A DNA stretch of 64,000 nt, from NCBI RefSeq assembly GCF_036850765.1, contig NC_089493.1, forward strand, positions 187,397,140-187,461,139, in the 5' to 3' direction. This DNA comes from Saccopteryx bilineata. Its lineage: Eukaryota; Chordata; Mammalia; Chiroptera; Emballonuridae. Each line of letters starts with the position of its first letter. Positions within the stretch are counted from its first letter, which is position 1. This document shows, one piece after another, positions 1 through 10,394 of the stretch. The notes under the pieces are model-generated. The model was not told the DNA's origin. It saw only the letters and a program-made list of their open reading frames with translations, and made no database searches. The position numbers and the translations under genes are program-made.

Positions 1-105
1 GACCACCAATGAAAGAGGTGCCCCTTCCAGAAGTGCGACGGGGGCCCGGATAAATGGCCTCCGGGGGCTGCATGCGGCCCGCGGGCCGTAGTTTGGGGAC
101 CTCTG
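1..105 (+). mobile_element. hAT-type non-autonomous element, 3' part, cut by window edge
   Basis: This is the terminal part of the same family as the complete copy at 46168-46537. It shares the GAAAGAGGTGCCCC block, the ATAAATGGCCT block and the terminal AGTTTGGGGACC inverted repeat, ending in CTCTG instead of CCCTG. The left end lies outside the window, so the target-site duplication cannot be tested; the right flank begins GTCTAAGG. It has no coding capacity. Confidence 0.8.
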
Positions 106-984
106 GTCTAAGGCGTCACCTGTCAGAGAGCAGATCAATCAATATTTGTGGAAGCTATCAACATTTTCTTATTGTTGCTGCTGAGTACTGATGCAAGTGC
201 AACTTTTTTTTGGGGGGGGGAGGGGCGGTTGATTTTATTTTTGCATTGTAAACACAATTAGTTATATTCTTAATCATTTAATAAATTAAATCATACTTAT
301 TTTGTTTAGCATGATTATGCTTTACGTGTCAGCTTAACATTTTCTTTGATTATGATGCCCCATTTTTTACTTATTTTCACTCTTTTGCTTAAAATTTTTA
401 CTTCCCATCTAACTTACTTTTTTTAAATCCCACCCTGGTCCAAGGCTTGTCTGGCTTACACTATGGATGGTCGAGAGGGATGGAATCTTTGAGATAAAGA
501 TAACATGCTCAAAAAGATTTATTCACAGGCAAGACAAGGTGGACAATTTTTTATTTAAGGATAAAACTCAACCTCAATTTTCTGGTTCTATTCTCCCTTC
601 ACTGTAAGCTAAGATGACAAACACATGGCCCATGTCATCATCCCTCTTCCATGAACCTGGCGCAGTGGACAGACTGGAGGACATGGGTCGTGGTAATAGG
701 GACCAAGTAACGAATTCTATTTCCTTTTTTTTTAACATAGGAGGAGCTCAGACAATAAACTCAAGATGACATTCCCTGATAGCATTTCAGAAGAATAGGG
801 AGGAAATATGTTAGGACTAAAAGAACAGTGGTGAACCCCAACGATCCTCTTTAAGAATATAACATTGTTTTCCGGCTCATATGTGAAGAACTTATACACT
901 GATAATTCTTTTCTCCAAGCTGCCATTCATTGATCCATTACTCTGCACCAGGCAAAGTTTGCCTCAAACCTCTTAAGACCTATA
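106..984. other. Unique-looking sequence, no gene seen
   Basis: AT-rich sequence with short T and G homopolymer runs near 205-225. No exon with coding character, RNA gene or clear repeat was recognised on either strand. Confidence 0.5.
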
Positions 985-1110
985 CACGTGGAGCTACTAC
1001 TTTCTTCCTTTTACAGATGAGACAAAGGAGGTTCTATATTCAGTAACTCATCAATCATTCTAGAAGCAATAAGGGTGAGCTGAGCCTACATCTGAACAAA
1101 AACCTCTAGA
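985..1110 (-). repeat. MIR-type ancient SINE fragment
   Basis: The stretch around the phrase TTTTACAGATGAGACAAAGGAG reads like the MIR core in reverse orientation, followed by degraded sequence where the family's tRNA-related half would lie. It is old and diverged, with no duplications left. Confidence 0.5.
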
Positions 1111-3345
1111 ATATCACCCTCCCCATAGTCAGGAAAGAGTGAGATCATAGCTGCTTACGTATTTCCGGTTTGAAGTTTCAGTTGATTTGAGGATTGGGGC
1201 AGGATCAACCCTACACCCTACAACTAGGAAGATATGAACATACCTGATGAGGAAAAGCTGGTGGAACCAGGGTTAGAAATACAGTGGGAAGCTAATAAAA
1301 ATCGAGTTTAATTTTTAATTCTCCGGAGCTGTCCAATTTTGAATAGTTCATATTATCTGATTGAGAGACTAGTGATAAGAGACCTAAATGATATTAAAAA
1401 TGCCCTTTTCCCCCTACAAAGACCATTTGGGGTCAGCAGTTTCACTAACAGAGGCAATTCTTAATTTTGCCAATAAAAAATTATTGGCACACATCAGAGA
1501 ACTTTTGGGGGCTGACATGTGTCTTCTGACATCATTGTCGTTTGTCACAGAGGGGCTCTCTAATGAGGGGCCCTGTGTTCCCACCTGAAAAAGCAGTTGG
1601 TCGCACATCAAACCGAATGTGGAATGATAGGGATCGCTGAGGAGTTGCCAGCCTGGCAGTGAATTCGTTTTCCCGTGTCCTCTGGGATAGGCTGCCCTGT
1701 GAGAATTTGAACCTATCAGTTAGCTGTCAAATTTCATCTGACACCTCATCCAAAATTTAAAAAGGGCTGCCATCTGAAGTCGGAGAGACATTCGTGGGAG
1801 GGGAAGAAAAAGCTATTTCTTGATTGGGCTCGTAGGATCGAAGCCGCCGAGGGCTTCTACCGGGGAGGCAGCAGCGAGCTGGCAAGCCCTAGACTCCCGG
1901 GACTTCACAGAGAGGACGGATTCCTCATGGAAGCAATTCTTCCCCAGCCCCTAAACTCATATTTGTTCTCTCTCTCTCTTTCTCTCTGTCTTAGAGAGAG
2001 GGCCCCCTGAGGCATGAAATCCCTAAGGAGACATTTAGCACAACTTGGAGAAGTGGCAGCCGACAGAGGTTACAAAATTGTAGCAACTGCTGTTTCTTAA
2101 CCACAACTGAGTTTCCTCCCCTGTCCTGGTTTTCTTCTGGGCATTAAATCTTCCTCGTACCCAGAATCCCCTGCGCACCTGCCCCGTCTCATGCAGCGTG
2201 AGGCTGTCGTTTCTTTCTTTATTTCTGAATGATATTCATTGGGCAAGTCGGCTCTGTGTGTCCCAGCAGGGGTGTGCCTTGCTGGCCATGTGCTCCCACA
2301 CGGCGGACAGAGTACCCCTGAAGTAGGTTTCTTTCTCATCCCCCCCCCGCCCCCCGCCATGACCCTACTCTTGCCCTTTAGTCTGGCTAACTGCTTTAAG
2401 TGGCATATGTGAGTGAGGGCTTCCACCGTTTGGAAACGGCCTTGAGACAAGGAGCCCTTGATGGATGCGTGACTGACCTCGTGATTATCCGCGGCCATCC
2501 GCGGGGGAATGAAAGGGCAGGGCCAGTGAGGTGCATTAGATGCCTTCAATCCAATCCACCACCCTCCTCTTCTTCTTCCTTCCCCCTTCACAGAGACTGA
2601 TTCATCAAAGGACATTTGCCATGCCTCATTTCAGAGATCCTAGCTTCAAAGCCAGGCTTGATTTTACAAAGAGAAAAATACAAAAGTCTCTTACTAGATG
2701 CCCTTCAGGGCCAAAGGAAAAAAAAAAGTATCGTCTAATTGTCACTTCTATGCTGGCTCTTGAAAAAAAAAAAAAAAAGTGCGGTATATAAGGACAATTA
2801 TTTGAACAGAGTAAAGAAAAACGAGTCCCTTTTGTTTTATCCCGCCATCATATCTTGGCTAGCTTCTCTGGGCTAGTCATTGATGCCAAATACGGACTCT
2901 GCGCAGCTACAGAGGGCGTATCAAGGTTAGAACGTAAACGTTGGCTTCTTAGGTAAATGAAGCCCGGTCCCTGCCTTTGCAATCTAATTCACACAGGGCC
3001 GGTTTTTATTCCTGTTCCATTATTTCAGCGGGCCTCTGTGATCACAAGTCTCCCTTTGAAGTTGGTTGGAACTCTGAGCGCAGACAGATTCCCTGGGCCT
3101 CGGAGTAAAATGAGTAATAGATCTGTAACCTCACAGTTCATAAGGCTTGCTCACTTTCTCTCTCTCTCTTTCCCGGAGGTCTTGTTCATGCGCTGGAAAT
3201 GCCTAAAAGAATGGCTAAAATTTGTAGAACTTCTGAAGTCGAATCTGCCACATGAACTAGGTAAAATGGTAGGGATTTTGGTGACCAATGCAATGTGTAG
3301 AACAAATCAACTAAAGTTTTCTTTTTTCAAGTTATCTTTTAAAAC
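1111..3345. other. Unique-looking sequence, no gene seen
   Basis: Mixed composition, locally GC-richer around 1840-1930 and 2460-2530. It holds short CT-rich runs (1967-1992, 3150-3170), C runs near 2340-2358 and A runs near 2719 and 2764. Open frames of 149 and 172 codons occur but run through low-complexity sequence and show no domain or exon structure. Confidence 0.45.
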
Positions 3346-3445
3346 TCTCTCTCTCCCTCTCTCCCCCCCCTCTCTTTCCTTATGTGTATATGATCTAAAT
3401 CGATAATATTGTATCTACCTGCCTGCCTGCCTACCTGCCTACCAA
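3346..3445 (+). repeat. Simple repeats: CT tract and CCTG/CCTA tetranucleotide
   Basis: A pyrimidine tract (CT with C runs, 3346-3376) is followed after about 40 bases by a short CCTG/CCTA tetranucleotide repeat (about 3415-3442). Low-complexity DNA with no coding meaning. Confidence 0.8.
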
Positions 3446-5539
3446 TGGAAAACCAAAATGACCATATATAACTTCCAGTATCTCAATATATGACATCCTC
3501 GAGGAAGTGATTGGTTCAGGAGCCACAGAAGCTAAATTTTCACAGCAGAATTAATTACTTAAGTCTGTCTGACTGCTGGTCCCCATTTAGCACTATTCAT
3601 GGCTTGGTCACAGTTGATGTGATCAGTAGCCACCACGGACCTTGGCCTCCACATCCCTATATAAACTGATTAGGGTCACAAGCTTATTATGTGTTTTTAT
3701 TAATAGAAATAAAGAAAGATGCAGTGTGAATGTGTGGGGGGTCATTGACTTAAAAGTCTAGAATAGGGGTGCAAAGCATTCCAGTTTGCGCATGTGTGAA
3801 TGGTTTCTTGGGATGAGGAACATCATTGCTACAATTCGGAGAGTCTGTGGACAGCGGGGTCGGTTGGTCACCCTGGTCCGGAAGCTTGGATTTGGGCACC
3901 ATTTCTCATGCTCTTTCATTATTGGCCTCCATTCCTTTTTGGTATATTGAGTGGATGGGACTAGATCAGGTATTTTCAGAGAGTCAGATGCCAAATCCAG
4001 TCAACAAATATCTTTTGTTTGAGCTACGCCATAGTGCCAAAAATGTGAGATTTTTCCATCTTTATGTTGATTTAAAAAAAAAAAATTTTTTTTTTGAAGT
4101 TTGTCTAGAAAAGCAAGAAAGCATGGTGGTGATGGGTCCATGCGTATCCCAGACAAGAGCAGCCATCCAGAACTTGAACAGCATCTACCTGTTCAATGTG
4201 ACATAATGTGCCTCCTCACTCATTTACGTGCCCGGTTAGCACCCAGAAGCATTGGAATATGCAGCCCTGGACTGAACTGGTTATTGGCTGTAAAGCTGCA
4301 TGAGGTCCACCCAGCTTGGAGTAATGGTTCTTGAGCAAATTTCAGGAAGAAATGTTGCTTCTGATTCTCAAATGCACCCGGATATTAATGTCACAGTGTC
4401 CTACAGAACCAAACGTCCATCTTTTCCCTGGAATCCCCAGTGAGACTTAATAAAGCTTGGAGGACCTGGTAGAGCTCCTGTAGCTCTGAGACTGTGTAAA
4501 CTAGAAGTGGGAATTGCTTTATTTTTCACCTCTCATTGAAAATGTTTGTTGTATTATCCTTTTAATCACTGAAATGCTTCCTACTTAAAATATATCAGCA
4601 GCGCCAGCCCAACCAGTTTACTCTGATTGAAAATCAAGTGTTTCCTCCAATATGCTTTTCTGAATTGGGGGGAAATGGGGCTCTTGGAGATCAATATGTG
4701 GCATCCGCATGTTGTGATCAATTGGTGATTAAGTGGAAACGGTTTAGCTTAATTTTCTTTGAAAAGCTATGCTTGTGCTGATAAAGTGTAGAAGTGTTTC
4801 TGAGATGAGATAGAAGGAACAGATGTTTAGTATAAAATATTGATAGCACAGAGCAGAGATAAGCTTGGTATTTAATTTGTCTTAATATTTCCATTGCTAC
4901 AAATTCAACAGCTTTTATCTTACTGGGTAATTACAACTTTTTTTTTTCCTCCCCCCGGCATAAGATAAGATAGACTTTTTTTTTTTTTTTTTCAGTTTTC
5001 TGTCACGTTTAAACTCTTTGTATCCCCCTTCTCTCTGTGTTCCCTTAGGTACTGATTTCTTTATTTTAATTTCCATTGCAATCTTCAGTTAAAAGATTAG
5101 AGAACTTGTTTATAAAAGTTGACGTTTTCCTTGCCTTAGTCTGATTAGGCTCTCTAGTCCTGTTGTCCCCTAAAAAGGAAGTGCCTGTGTTAGGATGTGG
5201 ATTGGCTGTTTTAGGAGGCCATGCAAGGTAGAGATTCAAACAACAGACAAGTTTGTTTGGGCCATTCTTTTCACATGACATTCATTCATGGTAGGAGTCT
5301 CTAATCCACGTGGTTAGAGATCCAGGCGGGCCGGAGGTTCTGAGCTACTCAACAGGTGACTTTCTCCGCTGGATGAACAGTGATGCATTATTTGTTACTG
5401 GTTTTCAGAAAATAAAAAGGGGGTTGGGGGGAGTGTGTGGATAAGAAGTCTAAGGCAAGCAACCGGTCTTTAAGGAAGTGACTCAAATGGTGAACATATC
5501 AACTCTTCTCACCATTGGCTTTTTGTAAAGATGTTCACA
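3446..5539. other. Unique-looking sequence, no gene seen
   Basis: AT-rich DNA with homopolymer T runs near 4085-4096, 4940 and 4977-4992. No gene, RNA gene or clear repeat recognised. Confidence 0.45.
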
Positions 5540-6600
5540 TCCAACTAGAAGGGAGGCCAGAGAATAATTTTACTGATATAGAAACCTGGGCTTTCTCTCC
5601 TAGTGATGTCAAAGCAGATATCCTGAGAGGCCCTCCTAAAAACTCAAGATGAACATCATAAACTGATATTACTGTGTTGCTGGGATCAAGGACATGAAGG
5701 AAATCACCAAAGGACAAATAAAAGAATGATGAAAATTGAACAATGAGCAGGAACAAAGGCTGTGAGTGATGAGCCCAGATATTGGTCCTCCTGGGTGGAT
5801 GTAAGCCTTTGGCCTGCCTCTCATACATTTTTAGGATAAAGTCAGAATACGACTGGAGTAGACTCAAGTACGTAGCGTTTCCTGGCTCACAAGAAAGGCT
5901 ACTGAAAGTAAGAGAATGCCCCAAACCAACACCATGCATGTAAGCACACATATATTCCACAGATACGAATAAAAATGAGTTTCCACTGAGATATACCTAG
6001 ATGTGGTAGACAGTGAGAGTCTGCAGAAACAATGCACAAAAGATGTAGATCTCCAAGTACTTCAGATCTTGCAATTATGAGATAAAGAATATAAAATGCT
6101 CACATATACACATAAAATATATTTTATAACTGTAAACAATATAAGATGAAATCCCAAAATAATGATCCCAAATAAACTGTAATAAGGAGCAGAAATATTT
6201 GATTCAAACCAAAAGAATTTAGAAATGAAGAAGACATTTTTTTTTTGTATTTTTCCGAAGCTGGAAACAGGAAGGCAGTCAGACAGACTCCCCCATGCGC
6301 CCAACTGGGATGCACCTGGCATGCCCACCAGGGAGCGATGCTCTGCCCATCTGGGGCACTGCTCTGCTGCAACCAGAGTCATTCTAACCCCTGAAGCAGA
6401 GGCCATGGAGCCATCCTCAGCACCTGGACCAACTTTGCTCCAATGGAGCCTTGGCTGCAGGAGGGGAAGAGAGAGACAGAGAGGAAGGAGAGGGGGAGGG
6501 GTAGAGAAGCAGATGGGCACTTCTCCTGTGTGCCCTGGCCGGGAATGAAGAAGACAATTCTTATTGTTACAAAAATAAATTTTTAAAAATACAACAAGAT
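5540..6600 (+). repeat. Probable ancient L1 (ORF1-proximal) fragment
   Basis: The A-rich sequence at roughly 6010-6236 and 6557-6600 resembles the ORF1-proximal part of old mammalian L1 or HAL1 elements in forward orientation. No reading frame survives. The SINE at 6237-6543 interrupts it. The identity rests on remembered consensus, and the left boundary is uncertain. Confidence 0.35.
6237..6543 (-). mobile_element. tRNA-derived SINE (family A), 5'-truncated
   Basis: In reverse orientation this begins with the T-rich tail complement and the GAAGCTGGAAAC block, and ends at GCCCTGGCCGGG. The tRNA-like head with the A and B boxes is missing. A 13-bp direct repeat AATGAAGAAGACA lies at 6224-6236 and 6544-6556, so the truncation happened at integration and not by later deletion. 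It has one copy of the internal GGGCAGAGC-type motif where the younger copies have two, and it is visibly more diverged. About 307 bp against about 390-396 bp for full-length copies here. Confidence 0.88.
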
Positions 6601-6604
6601 GATA

Positions 6605-7062
6605 AGAATAACGTGTGCAAATATGAGGCTAGCTCCAGAGCCACACTTTATTTCCTGGGACCAAAAAGCAATTCTCATCTGTGCCCAGAATATGACACAT
6701 TGTCTTCTGGAAAGAGTTTTCAATGTCCGCCTCTCTAACCACAGTCAGTGAGCCCAGTTAAGGAAGGCAGGCACATTCCTTCTTAGTAAGCCATTTTCCA
6801 CTGAAACGACCCAGGTAGACGACTTTTATAAGCTTACCCAGAGAAACAGTGTTCAGTCTGTAGCATATCCCTCTCCATTTCAGAGGAGAGTATTTGCTTT
6901 ACATTTGCATAACTAAAAGGCTCCAGTTAGATGGTTTTTGCAGAACAAAGGAGCATTCTGAGGAAAGAAATACAGTCTTGAAGTTTCTGACACTTGAGAG
7001 CTAGAAACCCCTTGGCTGCTTTGAAATGTCACTTTCCTTCTCCTCACCCTGGAGTTTCTATC
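6605..7062. other. Unique-looking sequence, no gene seen
   Basis: No coding signature, RNA gene or recognised repeat between the L1/SINE block and the hAT element. Confidence 0.45.
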
Positions 7063-7070
7063 CATTAAGG

Positions 7071-7391
7071 CAGGGGTCGGGAACCTATGGCCCGCGAGCC
7101 AGATGTGGCTCTTTCGATGGCTGCATCTGGCAAGCAGACAAATCTTTAATAAAAAAAATAATAATGTTAAAAATATAAAACATTCTCCTGTATTACAATC
7201 CATTCATTTCCTACCGCTCATGTTCATGGTTGCGGGTGGCTGGAGTAAATCACAGCTGTCCTCTGGGACACTACCAAATTTTTATTGGATAATGTGGAAC
7301 GTACACAGGTTGTTGTATGGCTCTCATGGAATTACATTTTAAAATATGTGGCGTTCATGGCTCTCTCAGCCAAAAAGGTTCCCAACCCCTG
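7071..7391 (+). mobile_element. Complete hAT-type non-autonomous element, 321 bp
   Basis: The left end CAGGGGTCGGGAACC and the right end GGTTCCCAACCCCTG form a 15-bp terminal inverted repeat with one mismatch. It is flanked by a perfect 8-bp duplication CATTAAGG (7063-7070 and 7392-7399), the hallmark length for hAT transposition. The interior is AT-rich and non-coding, so movement needed a transposase from elsewhere. The strand is arbitrary. It belongs to a different subfamily from the 46168 and 44152 elements. Confidence 0.95.
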
Positions 7392-7834
7392 CATTAAGGT
7401 TTAAGAATCCCTAGAGCCAGGATTGATGGGGCGTTCCACTATCCTGGGTTTGAACCACTGAAGATATCAGTTTAGTAGCTCCTTGCTCTCATTTGAGTGA
7501 AATCTGGTAAACCAGAACACTCAAGTTTTAACTGGGACCTCTTTTCCCTTCTATATTCTGCTTGGTACAATCATGAAACTGACAAAAGAGAGCCAATCAG
7601 GGGTTTATTTGTTTTAAAGGAGGAGTTGGAATGATATTCCTTGTGCAGTGTTTAATAAATGCACTCAGAATGGACCCTTGTTGGCTCATTTGGGTGTGTT
7701 AACACCTAAATATTTTCCCCTGAATAGTCCAGCAGAGATCACTGAGCTTTCTAAAGCCCTTCGTCATCACAGTGAACCCAAACTGTGTTACATCGGTTGG
7801 CTTATTTGACCCATATTCATGTCTCTATTGAAGG

Positions 7835-7960
7835 GTTTAATGTCACCCTAATTTACAGAAGAGGAGACTGAGGCTTAGTGCAGAGCTAGTAAATTGAGAA
7901 CCATGAATTGAGTCTCCTCATTCTGCTCCCTATAACGTCTGTGTTATTTACATTGCACTC
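7835..7960 (-). repeat. MIR-type ancient SINE fragment
   Basis: The stretch with TTTACAGAAGAGGAGACTGAGGC and AGCTAGTAAATTGAGAACC follows the reverse complement of the MIR core. No flanking duplications remain. Confidence 0.6.
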
Positions 7961-8630
7961 TGCTTTCTTTTTTATATTACCAGAAATGTTTAAGCATAAT
8001 GTTTTGTTTTTTTTAAACTGAAATTCATAGTTTATGTAGTGGTTCTCGGTTGACCAGAATCGATGAAGGTTTCTGGATAATGGACAGTTACGTAGGAAGT
8101 CAGCAAATCTGGTGATCTCTGTCGGTCTTTGCCTTTAACTAGCTGTTATTATTGACCCGAGCATAAGATTTCATCAGGGTCTAGTTTCTTATATGCATTT
8201 GAGGGCTTTTTCTATTTGTTTTTGACTAGGTGATTACTAATGGTTCTTCTGGTTAAACAATTTTTATGAGTTTTGTATACTTTATTTCTAAAACACACAT
8301 CGTTACTTTTTCAATGTAAAACAAGTTATCTGCATGTAGTAGTCGCCCTTATCCATGGGGTTAAGTTTTAAGACCCCATCCCCAATAGAAGCTGAGAATA
8401 GAATCCTATATATACTATGCTTTTTTCGTATACCTACTTACCTTTTTACTAAAATAATTCACTTTAGGGCTTCTCTTATGCATATGGAAATTGCCAGCAT
8501 CACTACTCTTGTGACTCGGGATCATTATTAGGTAAAATACAAGTTGTTTGAGCAGAAGCACTGGGACACCATGACAGTCAATCTAATGACTGCTAAGTGT
8601 CTAAGGGGCAGGAAGTGTCTACAGCGAGGA
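7961..8630. other. Unique-looking sequence, no gene seen
   Basis: AT-rich DNA without recognised gene or repeat up to the next hAT element. Confidence 0.4.
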
Positions 8631-8638
8631 TTCGGATC

Positions 8639-8811
8639 CAGGGTTCCCCAAACTTTTTACCCAGGGGGCCAGTTCACTGTCCCTCAGACCGTTGGAGGGC
8701 CGCCACATACAGTGCTCCTCTCACTGACCACCAATGAAAGAGGCGCCCCTTCAGGAAGTGCGGCAGGGGCCGGATTAATGGCCTCTGGGGGCCGTAGTTT
8801 GGGGACGCCTG
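8639..8811 (+). mobile_element. hAT-type element, internally deleted copy, 173 bp
   Basis: It has the same termini as the 370-bp copy at 46168: CAGGGTTCCCCAAACTTT on the left and AGTTTGGGGACGCCTG on the right. It jumps from GGAGGGCCG directly to the distal GTGCTCCTCTCACTGACC block, so about 190 bp of the AT-rich middle is absent. The immediately flanking octamers do not match. A near-identical GAGGATTCG(G/C)ATCC is present on both sides, but offset about eight bases from the right end. Confidence 0.85.
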
Positions 8812-9304
8812 CACAAAGGGAGGATTCGCATCCGGGGTGGGATGGAGGGTGTGTGTGTTAGATTTCATTACTCAAAGGGGTATGCAATTGAAAACCTATG
8901 AATTGGTCGTTTCTGGAATTTTTCATGCATACTGCTTACAAAAATTAGGAGATATTTCAAAATCAATATGAAGTGATAAAAAAAGAAGCATTTGATTTTT
9001 TTTTAAACAAGAACATCAGAAAAACAAATGACAAGCCAAAAAAAGTTGTTCAATTATGCAAATGAGATGCAAAAACAACTTTTATTTCATTGGTGAAAAT
9101 GCACTCTACAAAAGGCTGAAAGTACTGGAGTATCTGCATGTTCCCTGATCCCCTAGTTTTTTTGAGCGGTAACATATCTGTAACCAAAGTTAACTGTGGG
9201 AAATTGAAACCACAAAAAGTGAAATCGTGGATGGGGGGTAGGTGAGGAACTATTGTAACACCTTTTTTGCTGTTGTTGTTTTTCTTGGCAGTTTGTACAT
9301 TCTC
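8812..9304. other. Unique-looking sequence, no gene seen
   Basis: AT-rich sequence with a short GT run near 8850. No gene or clear repeat recognised. Confidence 0.4.
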
Positions 9305-9665
9305 TGTCTTAGTTCATTCAGGCGGCTATATAATAAGAGTGCCCTAGGCTGGGTTGCTTAAATAACAAGCATGTCTTTCTTACAGCTCTAGAAGCTGGGA
9401 ACACAAGCTTTAGGGGGAGAAGATTCAGGTGCTAGAAAAGCTGTCTTCTCAGTTCATAGATGGCCGTCTTCCCACTGTGTCCTCACATGGTGGGCGGGGT
9501 AAGGAGGCTCTCTGGGGTCTTGTTTATTAGGGCACTAGTTTTGTTTATGAGGACTTTCTCCCCAAGACCTAATCATCTCTCAAATGCTCGACAACCTGTT
9601 CTCATTACTTTGCGGGGATGATGTCAATGTATGAATGTTGAGGGAAGACACATTCAGTCCATACA
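9305..9665 (-). repeat. Solo MaLR-type (MLT1/MST-like) LTR
   Basis: The left end TGTCTTAGTTCATTCAGG, the block TCCTCACATGG and the right end CATTCAGTCCATACA match the reverse complement of an ERVL-MaLR solo LTR, with TG and CA ends in the expected places. The family assignment is from memory. The five-base flanks no longer match, which suits an old insertion. No internal retroviral sequence is present. Confidence 0.7.
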
Positions 9666-9980
9666 ATGGATTGTCCTATTTGTTTTTCAATAGGTCATTA
9701 CTAACGGGTCCTCCTATTTAACAAATTCTATTGACATTTATATATTTTTTTCTCAAAAAATATTTTCACGGTTTCTCAGTTCCAAATACTTTTTTGTCTC
9801 AATATTGCCTGTTTTTAAATTTATATCAGTTTTTTTCAAGTCACATGACGAGTCTCTATCCAATTTTACCAACTATTAAAATAAAGGCAATCTACCATAT
9901 TCCTAAGATATTCTATGTCTTGTTATCCCGAACTATTTGAACCAAATGGGATCTGACGATATCACGAAAAACTTTAAAAT
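9666..9980. other. Unique-looking AT-rich sequence, no gene seen
   Basis: No coding or repeat signature recognised between the LTR and the next SINE. Confidence 0.4.
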
Positions 9981-9992
9981 GCATCACCATGA

Positions 9993-10382
9993 GGCCCTGG
10001 CCGATTGGCTCAGCGGTAGAGCGTCGGCCTGGTGTGCGGGGGACCCGGGTTCGATTCCCCGGCCAGGGCACATAGGAGAGGCGCCCATTTGCTTCTCCAC
10101 GCCCCCCCCTTCCTCTCTGTCTCTCTCTTCCCCTCCCGCAGCTTCCATTGGAGTGAAGATGGCCCGGGCACTGGGGATGGCTCCTTGGCCTCTGCCCTAG
10201 GAGCTAGAGTGGCTCTGGTCGCGGCAGAGCGACGCCCCGGAGGGGCAGAGCATCGCCCCCCGGTGGGCAGAGCGTCGCCCCTGGTGGGCATGCCGGGTGG
10301 ATCCCGGTAGGGCGCATGCGGCAGTCTGTCTGACTGTCTCTCCCCGTTTCCAGCTTCAGAAATAAATTAAAAAAAAAAAAAA
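9993..10382 (+). mobile_element. tRNA-derived SINE (family A), full length, young
   Basis: The head GGCCCTGGCC is followed by a Pol III A box TGGCTCAGCGG (10007-10017) and a perfect B box GGTTCGATTCC (10048-10058). A pyrimidine-rich zone, a GC-rich body with two GGGCAGAGC-type units and an A-rich tail follow. A perfect 12-bp target-site duplication GCATCACCATGA lies at 9981-9992 and 10383-10394, indicating L1-driven retroposition. The low divergence from the copies at 14147, 18621 and 19612 suggests recent activity. Confidence 0.95.
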
Positions 10383-10394
10383 GCATCACCATGA

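Noticed and set aside
2097..2615. 172-codon open frame on the minus strand
   Set aside because: Passes through C-rich low-complexity sequence (2340-2358), giving artificial Gly/Arg-rich protein; no domain or conservation evidence.
2957..3406. 149-codon open frame on the plus strand
   Set aside because: Ends in a CT-repeat-derived Ser/Leu/Pro tail; no family recognised and no exon structure.
9993..10075. Possible true tRNA gene
   Set aside because: A and B boxes are present, but the head is fused to a SINE body with A tail and target-site duplication, so it is a retroposed SINE.
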